DNA from: Linnemannia hyalina
Lineage: Eukaryota; Mortierellomycota; Mortierellomycetes; Mortierellales; Mortierellaceae
Assembly (NCBI GenBank): GCA_019671135.1
Contig: JAHRHY010000001.1
Coordinates: 3,596,001 to 3,660,000, forward strand
DNA: 64,000 bases
Reading direction: 5' to 3'
How positions within the stretch are numbered: position 1 is the stretch's first letter; every line of letters starts with the position of its first letter. The translations under genes were made by a program, and so were the position numbers. A model generated the notes under the pieces. The model had not been told where the DNA came from, did not search any database, and saw nothing but the letters and a program-made list of their open reading frames with translations. Of this stretch, positions 1-11,700 are shown piece after piece.

Positions 1-420
1 GGGCCTCAGGAGTCTGCGACCCATCTGCCCTCCCTTGGCACCCAGAACTATGATACTGCCACTACCGCCTCGGCAGCATTGACAACACCACAAGCCATCC
101 TGGAGCGCCAGAAGGAGCGGGGCCAATTGCTGTTGGCTCTGTTTGACCAACTGTCTAGTCTGAACCTAGTCTTTGTCGAGACGTTGGGACTCAAGATCCG
201 GGAACTGATTGTCAAGGAGCCCAGCCCTGTTGGACGGAGAGCGCTGTTGAAGTGTCTGCTGGATGTGATTGGCGGACCTGCGGTTGATCATACCAAGCGC
301 GATTGGGCTGTCAAGTGGTACCTTGGTCTTGCCAATGAGTTTGGACAGAAGGGTTCCTCGTCCTCTTTTACTTCTTCCAAGAGTGCTGGAGCCGCCTCTC
401 GTCCTGCTCATGCACAGTAA
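1..420 (+). CDS. C-terminal part of an unidentified protein (gene enters from the left)
   Basis: The frame is open from base 1 to a TAA at 418-420, giving about 139 residues with no start in view. The first 30 residues are Ser/Thr/Ala-rich linker. They are followed by about 80 residues of amphipathic helix with the pattern of a helical-repeat or HEAT-like C-terminus (key words LLLALFDQL, RALLKCLLDVIGG, DWAVKWYLGL) and a Ser-rich tail. Codon use is strongly third-position G/C, as in the real genes of the window. An AATAAA-like AT-rich stretch (430-450) follows the stop and may be the polyadenylation region. I do not recognise the family, and only the C-terminus is available. Confidence 0.7.
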   Translation, partial: GPQESATHLPSLGTQNYDTATTASAALTTPQAILERQKERGQLLLALFDQLSSLNLVFVETLGLKIRELIVKEPSPVGRRALLKCLLDVIGGPAVDHTKRDWAVKWYLGLANEFGQKGSSSSFTSSKSAGAASRPAHAQ

Positions 421-451
421 TTGACGATCGATAAAATAAATAAATAAAAAC

Positions 452-940
452 CTTGAATGGGACCAGTCGTCGTGGGCAATGCTCCTTGGCCCTTCACGAA
501 TGCGTCGAGAAACTTGGCAACGTCTGATCCTGGTGCAAAGAACTTGTCCGTGATCTTTTTGATGTCGGTATGGAGGTCGCCTATTTGCATGGGATAAAAG
601 GGCGATATTGGAAAACTTAATACTTGAAAGACTACAACGATAAAGTTACAAAAAGGCATAATGGGTCCATACCAGATAGCGGCATGCCAGGACGGGAGTC
701 GTCTGAGAGAGGGGTGGAGCTGCGAGCATGGAGTGAAACAGGAAGAGGCGCATGGACTATATCAGTGCAATTGGATGACAGGATAAGCATATGTATTAGG
801 TGCGAATGGAAATAGCACGCGTGTCTGGACGATGACATGAATGGTGTTTTTGGGCGGCTTGTCGGGAAAGACCTCCAACAGGCCACGTGTCGCTCTGTGC
901 TCAAGGCTCAATTGCGATCCTACGTCGCGAGATTCGTGAC
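452..940 (-). pseudogene. Crinkler (CRN)-like N-terminal region, truncated
   Basis: Two minus-strand blocks read as protein. The block at about 940-825 contains EVFPDKPPKNTIHVIVQ, the signature of the end of the Crinkler ubiquitin-like header (HVIV/HVLV motif). The block at 580-452 reads GDLHTDIKKITDKFFAPG, then FLDAFVKGQ, then LPTTTGPIQG, the header-to-linker sequence usual in fungal CRN proteins. Block 2 has a good acceptor (AAATAG) at 582-581 and a possible donor (CAAG|GTTTTT) at 452. The N-terminal half of the header and the whole C-terminal effector domain are missing, because the next 420 bases are occupied by another gene on the opposite strand. No in-frame ATG links the pieces. Recognition comes from the known family; truncation is seen directly. 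Confidence 0.6.
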
Positions 941-945
941 AATGG

Positions 946-1259
946 GGATGGATTAATTACATCTAAACTGACACCATGAGCTGATTCAACATCCTTGGTT
1001 ACATTAACAAGAATCTAATTCAGAGTGGTGTTCACATCCATTTCTCGCTCTTCATCACCACCCTTGGCGATCGAACAAGGAGAGAGAGGGGGAAACATGA
1101 ATTGAAAGAAGGTAGCGTTGCATTGCGGAACTCAAGTTTTAAAAGGTGGATGAATCGCATCAAAACTAATACCATGAGCTGATCCGATGCCTTGGTTACA
1201 GTAGCAGGTTCTCAACCTCAGAGTGGTGTTCAGATCAATAACATCCCATCGCTCTTCAA
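946..1259. repeat. Diverged direct duplication, about 110 bp, spaced about 199 bp
   Basis: The stretch at about 946-1054 recurs at about 1146-1259. Shared words include ACCATGAGCTGAT, CCTTGGTTACA, CAGAGTGGTGTTCA and TCGCTCTTCA in the same order and at nearly constant offset (198-204 bp). The copies differ at roughly one base in five. They lie directly upstream, on the minus strand, of the Crinkler-like remnant, so they may be duplicated remains of its 5' region. No long frame runs through either copy. Confidence 0.65.
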
Positions 1260-1302
1260 TACTTACTGTTGCGATGCTTGAAGAATATTTTTTATGGGGG
1301 CA

Positions 1303-1380
1303 GAGAGAGACGGTCCGGAGTCGGACGCTGGTCGAGATGGGGAGAGAGAGACGGTCCGGAGTGGGACACTGGTCGAGATG

Positions 1381-1420
<40 letters not shown>
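1303..1420. repeat. 41-bp tandem duplication followed by a (GA)n microsatellite
   Basis: A unit containing ACGGTCCGGAGT and GGTCGAGATGGGG is present twice (1303-1343 and 1344-1384) with two base differences. It runs straight into about 19 GA dinucleotides (1382-1420). The rest of 1421-1928 is A/G-rich and I see no gene in it. Confidence 0.8.
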
Positions 1421-1424
<4 letters not shown>

Positions 1425-1928
1425 GGCAAGTCCAGTGAAAAAAAGACGAGAGGGTTGAAAAAAAGAAGGCGGTGATGAACGCATAGAATAGGAATTCGAT
1501 GCTTGAAGAGAGGACAGATTGACGCGAAAAAATAAGCTAAAAAACGCGTCCAAGGACAGAATCACGACAAGAAGAAAGGGTAGCTGGTTTATTCACGCTT
1601 TCTCTACCATCTCGCGAAAAAAAATACATCGTAGCATGAACTCTACGCTATGCGTTTAAAACTATCATTATAAGGGGAGAAACCAGACAAGTACTGAAGA
1701 AGAAAGTCGGAAGGACGATAACAAATGACATATAGTTTACAAAGGAAGGGTGAAAGGAAGGCAGAAAACTATGGAGATAGCTTCAAAGGAGAGATAAAGA
1801 TAAAGAGGGGTCATTCGAAGGAGATCGTGTGAAGTGTTCGTTCAAATTCGTGAATAAGAGAAAGGAAAGGGGGTAGAAAGCATAGAAATAATAGCAAAGA
1901 TTGTTCTCTCTAACGCGTCGCCCATTCT

Positions 1929-4900
1929 CTAAGGCGATCGCATCATGGTCTCTTCATGGTATCCGGCAGCGATGCCGCCGGAGTGGTTGTTGTATCGTGA
2001 TTGATGGTACTGTTGTTGTTGTTGTTGTTGCTGTTCAAAGACACCATCCATTTCCGATGTTCCTGCTGCCGCTACTCCTCCTGGACCAGGTGGATACTCG
2101 TTTGCGGGGCTAAGTGGGTGATGTCCAGTTCCGTTACCTCCACCATGATGGTTCACGTGGTGGTGTTGGTGATGCTGTTGCGGAGCAAAGGGACTTGCAC
2201 GATGCTGCTGTTGTTGTTGAGAGGGAAAGTACTGGTGTTGGCGACCAGATATCTGAGGAGTCGTGACAGACGAGGTCGAGGTGTTGTTGTTGTTGAGGAA
2301 CCGAGCATCAGACGATCCCGTCTCGGGGCTATCCGACATCATGACCATCGACCCGCGGTGGTAGTTAGCGCCAACATCGGTTCCAGAGGGGCGTCGCTCG
2401 TCGTCACGTTGTTGTTGTTGTTGCTGCTGCAAGTGCTGGGTGGGTCGGGGATCGTGGTGCGAATCCTGCATCTCCATATCATCACCCATCTTACGTGGTC
2501 CAGCGCCAGCCAAAGCTGAGACTGGAGGCAGACTCACAGGACTGAGCCCTCCTCTATTGTAACCATCGTTTCCCTTGACCGCCGAGAAGGACGACCAACT
2601 GTTCTCCTTTCGGAGTCCTAATCCATCACCTCGAGAGGAAGCACTGTGAAAGGCAATTGGTGACGATGACTGGGGTTCAGGACCAGGAGGTCCTCCACCG
2701 CGACCACCACTACTATTACTCCCAGACCAGCTGATAGCACCGTCGCTCAATCGCTTATTCATCGTGTCAAATCCGCCTCCGGTCTCGGATCGCTCGTCAG
2801 AAAGATACTCCATATCGTTTCCGCGAGAGTAGCTGCCACCACCTCTTATGGGCGAGACTGCTGACGTCGCCATTCCACCGCTGATGCTACTGCGAGACAA
2901 TCCTGCAACCGGGCTGGTCATCATGGGCGAGTGAGGCTTGATACCGTCCTCCTGTTGAGCACCACTCCACGACCGAGCAGATGCCATAGGTACAGATCGC
3001 GATCCTCCCTGTGTCGAGATAGGATACAATGGTGGTCGCTCGTGCTGCACGTTGCCGTTGCTGGTATATGGCTGTGTCGACGAAGGTGGCGACGATTCGG
3101 GGTATTCGGAAGGCAAGAGGCGGCTACCAGCGTTGGAGCCGTTGGTACTGGATCGGTAGGTAGACGATGCAGACTGGTCGTTGTTGAAGACAGGAGATAT
3201 CAGCTCCATCCGAGAGTCCACAGAGCTGCGACGAGGTCCATGGTTCCTGTTCTGATCGTGAGGGTAGGTGTGTTGTTGGCTGTTCTGGACTCCCGAGGTC
3301 GCATAGTCGTCTCCAGAATCGGCAGAGTTCGATTCACGGCGACTCTTGTTCAACGAGGGTTCGGACGGGTGGCGATGAAGCTGTCTGTGGGGAACTGGGT
3401 GGTCAAACCCCTCAAACTCATGGTCCGAGTCGGTTCTGGAGGGGTGCTGCTGCTGCTGCGAATGGCGTGGCAGAGAGTGGGGCTGGTTCAAATGTTGGTT
3501 GGCAGCAAGATGTTGCTTGAGAGAGTGAAACTTTAGCGAGTCATTCGTCAGTGGAGGGGATGAGGCATTGTAGGCGCTTCGCATTGGCTGGGAGGCCGAT
3601 CGACGGCTCAATGTCGTTCTACCCAACGACGATGGGTAGCTATGTCCGCTATGTGTGCTGCTGTTGTCGTCGTAGGATTCCTGGTCCCGACCCGGCAGTG
3701 AAGATGACTTCTCGCCACGGCTCCATTCGCCACCACTAGCACCACGTTCACGATCGCCGTGGTCCAGTTGCTCTCTGCTCGAGCTATGGTGGAGCGTATG
3801 GTTCGGCTGTTGCTGCCGTTGCTGTTGCTGGTCTTGTTCACTTGATGATCCTGCGGCACAGACCAATCCCGTGGTCGGAGACGCATGAGAGTGAAGCGGG
3901 GACTGCTGAGGCGACAACGAAGAGCCCGAAGATGGGTTGTTGACCGCCAGAGCAACCTCAAGCTCACGGTTACGTGCCGTCAATTTCATGATCTTTCCTT
4001 CGGCTTGCTGCAGCAGCTCGGCCTTTCGTTCGAGCTCGCGGACATAAAGATCCTTGCGTTGACGGAAGGCTCGCTGGGCAGCTCTATTCTGGGCAGCACG
4101 CTTGGTCGAGTTCCGTCCTTGCTCTGTACCAGCAGAGCCACTGGCGGTCGATCCTGGTTTCCCGTTTGTAGCATGAGTGCCGTTGGTCCCCGCCGCCGAC
4201 GAGGATGCGTCTCCGCCGCCGGTGGTCGAAGAGGCAGCTGAATCACGTGGGTTCCGTTGATGGTGAATGGCCGCATTGAGATTGGCACGTCCAAGACCCG
4301 TCGAGTGATGCAAGTAGACACTACTGCTTCCGCCGCTGCTGACACTCCCGCTGGCGACACTGTGGCCGAAACTACTGCCGGTGGTCGACCCAGTGGTTGT
4401 GCTGCCACTGACACTGCCAGAGAGATGGCGATGGGCATGACTGTGGAGCGGATGCGACCCATGGAGGTACTCTATGCTGGACAGAGAATCGGCTCTTGAT
4501 ACTGTCGATGGAGCCCCCGACGAGCTCATGTACAAGTCTAGTAACGAAGGGTGGGATGAGTTTTTGTTTGGTTTGTGGTCAACGCGTCGATCTGATGCAT
4601 ATCCTTATGCGCATTGGCCCTGAAAAAACAAACAAAACAAACAAGCACTACACTTGTATCCCACGACAGGATTATTATACGCTGACACACCAGTCACGGC
4701 GCAGTACGACGAAGCGTAATGAGGATGAAGGTGGGAAAAAACATAAGAAAAGTAAGGTACCTGGGAGAGATCCAACGGATGAAGAGTGACGGCTATGGTG
4801 ATCGTGAGGATAATACTGTTGCGATCCTGCACCATGAGACGAGGACGAAGACGACGAGGACGGGTATTGTGGGAACGAGTGCGAGGCTGGTCCACGCTGC

Positions 4901-5387
4901 TGTTGCTGCTGCTGATAGTGCTGCTGCTGCATACTCTGTTGTGAATGCGAATGCTGGTGGAGATGTGGGTCTGTGAACTGTGACAGGGGCTGTCCGCCTG
5001 GACCACCACCCATCAGACCCAATCCGGTCGATCCCCTATGAGATGAAGACGAGGAAGAATCTGGTCGAATGCCCTTGTCGAGTTCCCTCAGAGGTGGAAG
5101 GGTAAGTGAAGGTGGAGGGGCCGGGCCTGGACCTGGGTCAGCGCCAGAGCCCATCATGCCCGGATGAGAAGAATATGGGAACGTCGTGGTGGCGGTGGGT
5201 GTCGGGTTTGAACCGAGAGAGAATGGTGCTGCGAGAGGGGAATATGAAGACGAGTTATAGAACGGGGGAAGAGGTGGAGGTGTAGGGGAGAGAGACTTTT
5301 GTTGAGTAGGTAGTGTGAGGTTGGTGAATGCGGTGGAGAGGAGGGCGGAGGCCGAGTTTCGTCTTGGAACGGTTGGGCTTGTGTGAT
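1929..5387 (-). CDS. bZIP transcription factor, Yap/AP-1-like (5' exon not found)
   Basis: Two exons are resolved, 5387-4761 and 4537-1929. They are joined by a 223-bp intron (GTACCT...TACTAG) with matching phase (G|AC gives Asp), so at least 1,077 residues are visible. The basic region STKRAAQNRAAQRAFRQRK followed by a leucine-heptad stretch maps at about 4110-3940. The NxxAQxxFR core is that of the fungal Yap1/Pap1 class rather than Gcn4. No typical C-terminal cysteine-rich redox domain is obvious. The rest is disordered Ser/Gln/His/Gly-rich sequence with long CAG/CAA tracts, typical of transactivation domains. Exon 1 begins after an acceptor at 5389-5388 (CTTTAG) and is open for about 76 codons before the first in-frame ATG (5157). 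An upstream coding or leader exon must therefore exist in the following AG-rich DNA, or translation starts at 5157. The predicted role is a sequence-specific nuclear regulator, possibly of stress responses. Confidence 0.85.
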
Positions 5388-5736
5388 CTAAAGGAAAGAA
5401 GAGACGGCGTTTATGGGTGTTGTGGGTGTTGTGGGAGGGACGTCAGTTGAATATAAACAGAGAGTCCAAGGGCCTAAAGGATGGAGAGGGGCAGATATAG
5501 AGGTGGAAAGAGATGAAACGTGGGGAGTTAGAAATCGGATGATTATATGTTCCTTTTTGCTGTGCACGGACAAGGAAGCCACAAGGACTGTGGGCACGCA
5601 AGTCAGAAGAAGAAAGAAGAGAAGATATCGCATCTCTGTACAGAAGGGCGATGGAGAGAATGGACATGGACAGAGGGAAAAGAAAGATGCGAGTGGATGG
5701 ATGTGGGTGCAAAGATACCAACGATGGAGCGCGCGA

Positions 5737-5773
<37 letters not shown>

Positions 5774-8700
5774 GGGAGAGAGTGAGGGCCATGGTCCATG
5801 CGTTCTTGTCAATGAGCTGTAGATTCGACCCCCGACCCATTAGGCCATTTGGCATTTCGACAGACAAACAGACAGACAGGCAGATCTGCTCTATTCTCTC
5901 TCTCTTTCTCCCTTTCAAAGTATCTCCTCCTCCCCCTGACTCTTTTTCGCTCGCCTTCTCTATCCCTTTCTCCACTTTCCATCTTACAACACAATATGCA
6001 TGCAATGCATGTCGTTATTGTCTAATTGCCGTCTGTCTGTCTGGCATTGATTTTGTTTGTTCTGTTTTGTATGTGCATTGTTTGTTCTGCTGAATTATCC
6101 TCCTTCCTCCACCTCCTTACCCCCCTTCGAATTCCTCAACATGTGTTGTTCTTTCCCTTCCCCCTTTGTCTTGGTCCCAGTGTAAAGAACGAACAAAACA
6201 AAAAAAAACAAAACAAAAGGAAAGCGCACAAACATAGCAACCGATTCGGATTCCCAAATCATGGCACCCTACAGTTCAAGTACCCTATCACAAGTCTCCC
6301 GTTTTCTTTTGTCAGCGTCATAGCCTAAAGTAATTGCCCATGGTGAAAACGTGAGTTTATGCGCGACATCGCGGACTTTTTCTTTTTTTCTGTCGCTGAC
6401 CAACCCTCTCCTATATTCTCCTCTCTCAACCTTCTCGCTCTCCCTTTCCAGCTGCCCCTTTCTTTTTTTTTTACTTTGTCTTTGTCCTCATTTGTTTCTC
6501 TCTTTGTAACCCCCTTACTTTTCTGTGGTTGACTTTTTTTTGTTTTTGTTTAGTGTGCGTTTGTGTGAGCACCCTTGCACTGCTGACATTCCAGAAAACA
6601 GTCAATTATACAACAGAACGAAAAGGAGAGAGAGACCAGACACACAGAGTGCTGACAGAGGAAAGGGAAAGAGATAGAGAAAAAAAAAAAGCGCTATGCT
6701 CTCTTACGACCTGCAAACCCCACTTCCCGGAATAAAATAAGCAATTGAGGGGAAAAAGAAAAACCACAACGAAAAAACAAATTCGCTAAAAGGAGTGGGA
6801 GAAAGAGAGAGAAAGTTTTCAACAATTCTTCTTTGTAGATCCCATCCGTCCCGCATTGGAAGAAAGCCACCTATCTTTCATATGATTACCCATTACACGC
6901 ACATTATAGCTGAGGTATGGAACAACTGAGCTCACATTTCATGCGATACTGAAGTGGTTGATGTGAAGTAAAGAACAAGGAAAAGGAAAAGAAACGAAGA
7001 GGCTCGACTCACGATGCACTGTTGTCGAGGGCCGTGAAAAATGCGCAAACCAAAAAAGGGCGAATTATGCAACGGACAAGTAAATCGGGAAGAGTGAAAT
7101 GAAGAGCACGTTTGAATAGGGGCTGAGGGAAGGCGTTTTTGCAGGTGGTGTCGTTATGAAGATGCGATGGTTGACTCGTCGTGCTGCCGGAGTGAAGATA
7201 TGTAGGATAGGTGAATGATGAGAGAGGAAAAAGAAGCGAGAGTATGCTGACCCAATCAAACGTTGTAGCACGGAAAGTTTTGCGGGGCGAGAAGGACGAG
7301 GTGGGAAATGAGCTGAGAAGAGAAACGAAAGAAAGGAGGAGAAAGGCGCAAGAGATGAAATGAAAGAAGCAAAACTAGGCACAAAAAGAAAAAACTTGGA
7401 GAAGGAAAGAAGTGAGCACTGATGTGTGTGCGTGTGCGGGGATGAGAGTAAGCTGGATGCTTTTCATTTGTTTATGTGAGCAACGGCAACACATTGGCTG
7501 TAACTCCCTGCAACTCCTGACAACCATCCGTCTCTCACGCACACACTCTCATTTATTCCTTTCATTCTTTTCTCCTCTTTTGGCTCATGCTCATAAAACA
7601 AACAGGCAGTTGTGAAGGAAAGGATCAGCTTCAAGGGGAAGGATAAAAAAGCGTCAAAATGAAAAAAGGCAACGAGTCGGGTCGAGTCGAGTGGAGTTAA
7701 GAGAGAAAAATTGAGAGACAGAGAGGGAGAAAGACGTTGAGGTGTGGGTTGCACGTTTTTGTCAACGACGGAACCGAAAATCAAGTACGCGTGCGTGGTT
7801 CATTTTAAAAATAATAGGAGGGAGTAAAGGCGCGCAATGGCAAGAACGAGCATGGAGAGAATGTACGCATGTATAATTACTTTCTGTATTCCAGGAGGGG
7901 CGCGATCTGTATGTGCTTGATGTGTTGTATCCCTGTGAGTGATATTAGGTGGTGAAGAGGTTGGTCATGAATGTGAGCGATGGTGTTGTTGGGCAAGGAA
8001 AGAATGAAGATTATTGTGCTGTGTGTAAGAGTGAGCGGGATGCGTAGGCAAGAGATGGATGGAAGGTGTGGAGGAGATTGCAACGGTCGAAGGTAAAAAA
8101 GAAAGAAGAAACACAAAAAATGAGAGAATAAAAAGGCGGGGGAAGTGAGATAATGCCTTTGCTTGGGTAAACAATGAAGGATACACAAGGGTGTGTTGAT
8201 GACAAAGGTCAGGGCCAACAAAACCAAACGTAAGGCAGAGAGAGAGAGGGGAGGGGTTGAAAAGCAAGGGAGGAAGAGAATGACAAAGAGAAAAGGTAAA
8301 GGCGTCAGGGCGAGGCTGGATGTTGGCGTGGAAGTGATCCCGGAGTTGAGAAGAGAGAGAGAGAAAGAGAAGGTAAGAAGAAAGTGAAGAGAAAGAGTGA
8401 GAGGAAGACCGTGTGTGTTTGTGTGAGGGTCTGTCGGAGAGATTATTTTGTTACGTTCACGGAAACGTCAAGGAGAGAAGGAGATGGAGTGGATGAGAGT
8501 ATGTTGAAGAGAGGGAGAGGGACTGGACAGAGAGAGGCGATTGTGACGCATTGAATGGATGAATGGATGAATGGACGAATGAATGAAAAAGAAAAAAGGG
8601 GAATAAGGAGAGAGAGGCACAAAGAGCAGAGCAAAGTGAAAAGGGAGGGAGGGACGAGGAGGGGGAATGATATAGAGAACAGAAGGCCGAGTACATGTTT

Positions 8701-11700
8701 ACAGTACATAAAATAGCGAGAAACAATTGAAATGCTGGGATGGACCATGCGAACGGATATCTGAACAAACAAGTGTAAAAAACACGGCGATTGTTACAAA
8801 CACCACGACATTTTACGTACCCTGCGTAAGTAATAATGCCGATATGTCAAAACGACCAGAGCGGCGGCAGCAATCCTGAAATTGACGAGATGTGATGGAG
8901 CAATAAGTGAGAGGTGAGAGATGAGTGTATGCGCGCGTGTGCGTGTGTGGATGTGCGCGAAATGAGAGGATGTTGGGATATGAAGGGATATGGATGGATA
9001 GACCGGAGAAGTGGGAGGTGTAATGTGCGATTGATAGACGAAATGCAAAGGGAATAAACAATAACGAGGGAGAGAGAGAGCCTAAAAGGGAGGATAACAA
9101 GGAGACAGAGAACGGTAAAGGAGGGGAAAACGTAATTAGGGAACAATAACGACGACGATAAGGACAAAAGCAGGAAGGGAAAAAGGAGCCGGCCGAAGTA
9201 AAGAATAAAAGTAAACTAAGTGAAGAAGATGAGGGCGCGGGAGGGGTATATATATGGCCGGAGTAAGAGAGCGAAGAACGATGATGATGGAAGGTGGAGG
9301 AATGGAAAGTGGAAGAGAGAAGAGGAGAGAGAGAAGAGGAGAAGAGGAGAAGAGAGAGAGACAGAGAGAAAGAAAGAGAGGGAAGAAGAAGGCGAAGAAC
9401 ATCTCATGAAATAAAATCAACAACAAATAAAAGACTGAACTGATTGAAATGATTGAATGGAAAGAAAAAGGGCGAGAGAAGGGTTTGCTGGCACAGCAAT
9501 TGCAGCATTCGCGATAATTGCTTTACAAATGCACACTCACATACACACATAAACATACATATCAAACATGTGTCGCCATATATAACCAACGCACCCCATG
9601 GACAAGGACAAACACCCCTCACTCTTCTGTCTCCCCCCTCTTATTTTCTCTTTCTTTCTTATTCTCTTTACTCTTTCACTTTCTCTTACTCTTTTCTCTC
9701 CCTCGCTCTCAAACCTCCCTGACGCTCTCGCTCTCCCTCCCTCTTCCTCCCGCATGCAGTTCTCTTTTTTGTGTGTTGTTTTTTTCATGTCGTTGTTTTT
9801 ATGTGTTTGACACCTTGCGTCTAAATTTGAGTTACGAAAAAGAAAGAAAGCGTTGGTTGCCCATCTTTGCCCATTCGTCGTTACTGGTTTTTTTTTTCTT
9901 CGCCTTGTCTCTCTTCCCGATTTACTTCTCCTTCACACACACACAAACACACCCCTCATCCTTTTTAGTCCTCTTTGCTCTTCAATTACAGAACCCCTTC
10001 TCCTCTCCTCTCGCCTGCCCTCACTTCCATTCATTAAAAAACAAGGCGCTTCATCCTCAGAATAAAGGGTCGTCCATGTGGAGGGAGGGGTAGGGGGTTG
10101 CTAGGGATGAAGAAAGGAAAGAGGGGGGTATGGAACAAGTGATTGAGCAATTCCAAAAGGGAATAGTTTCATCTCTCATCCCTATGTCAATCTTTTCATT
10201 TTTTTGCAACAAGAGGAGGCGAAAAAAAAGAGTAGTAACTCTCGTGGAAAGAGGTGAAGCATAGCACCTACACGTACCTTTTCCTCTTTGAAGTTGCAGA
10301 AGCGGCTTACAAGAACTTCCCTTCCTTCCCTCCCCATTTTTCCTTTTAATCAGATACAAAGATTCACATAAAACACGCTCCTGGCGCAAACATGCACGCG
10401 AATGCGCGTAGTAACAAAATACCGCTCTTTCTTTCAATACACGACGCACATCGGTATAGAAAGAGTTAGGGATGTGAGGTGTGGTCAACAGGGGAAAGAG
10501 GTAGAAGCAAGGTGGGATGGAAATGTCACAAAGGTAACATTTCTACAGACAACAAACAAGAGTAAATAAAATGGAGATGGCTCTTGTTGACGGTAAGTGG
10601 AGGAAAGGGGGGTGGGTTGGTATCATGGCGCTTCAAAATTTCGTCGTTCCCATTGATGAGACATGACAGGTTCAGACAACTCCAAGAATGAACGTATGAA
10701 ATGGTGGAGTAAAGATGAAAATAAGGTGGCAAAAGAAAACAGTCGAACCTGTCATGTAGTCATGTAAGAAAAAAGGGGGGATTTCGGAGACCAAGTGGTA
10801 ATTGAGAGCCATCGGCAACACAGAAAGAAAACAACAACAAAAAACTCGTTTGAGATGTGCATGAATTGGTGTTACAACAACATGCCCCACCAAAATATAG
10901 TTCACTTTTTTTTTGTTATGTCTTCTCGTTGCTCGTCCATCTAAGCAATGTAATACATGAAGGATGCAAACGTGCTGCTTTCTTATATCATCCATTGTCA
11001 TTCTCATGAACGGAAACCGCTCTAGTTCTAACCATACCACCTGTGAAAATCCAGACAAGGAAAAGAATCACCACGTAAAAGACACAAAAAAATGAAAGTA
11101 CATAGAGGCCGTAGGGGTTGGTGCAATGCATAATGCTTGCACGACAACTGTCGCCCGGATCCAGAACGGAGTTCTGAAATACATCCAACATCAACAAACA
11201 AAACAAAACAAAATGAACGGAGAGTGGACATATGGGCCAAAGGAGTAAGGATGAGTGTTGAAAAGATAGGGAATGAAGGGCCAAAGGGCAGTTGTGTTTA
11301 GGCTTACCCCCAAAAAGCTTGGATGCTTTTGTAGCTGTTGCTTTGTTTGTTGAGATGGTCCGTTTGTAACCACTCATCCCTTGCCTCCATTGACATGCAT
11401 CAAGATCTCGCTGTTTTTTTCTCCGACAATTAAGCATGAAAATCGTGTATGTTTGAATTGTTGGTTGTTTTGTTTGCTTACCTTTCTTACATGTACCTTG
11501 TGGCCAAAGGGATAAACAAAAAGCAGATATATAACACAGACGAATGAAAAGGGCCAAAGGGGACAATGCAATGCAGAGAAAAGAGAAGTGGAGTTTGGCA
11601 AATGGACAGAAGAAGAGGAAGAAGGGACAGATTCGTTAACAAACTGTAGATGCGCAATCCAAGAAACCCATTTTAAACCTCGGAGACTGTAATTGAGCGA

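Noticed and set aside
5388..6093. Overlapping 205- and 226-codon frames on both strands
   Set aside because: Both arise from (GA)n/(CT)n DNA (Arg-Glu or Leu-Ser repeats); neither resembles protein outside the repeat.
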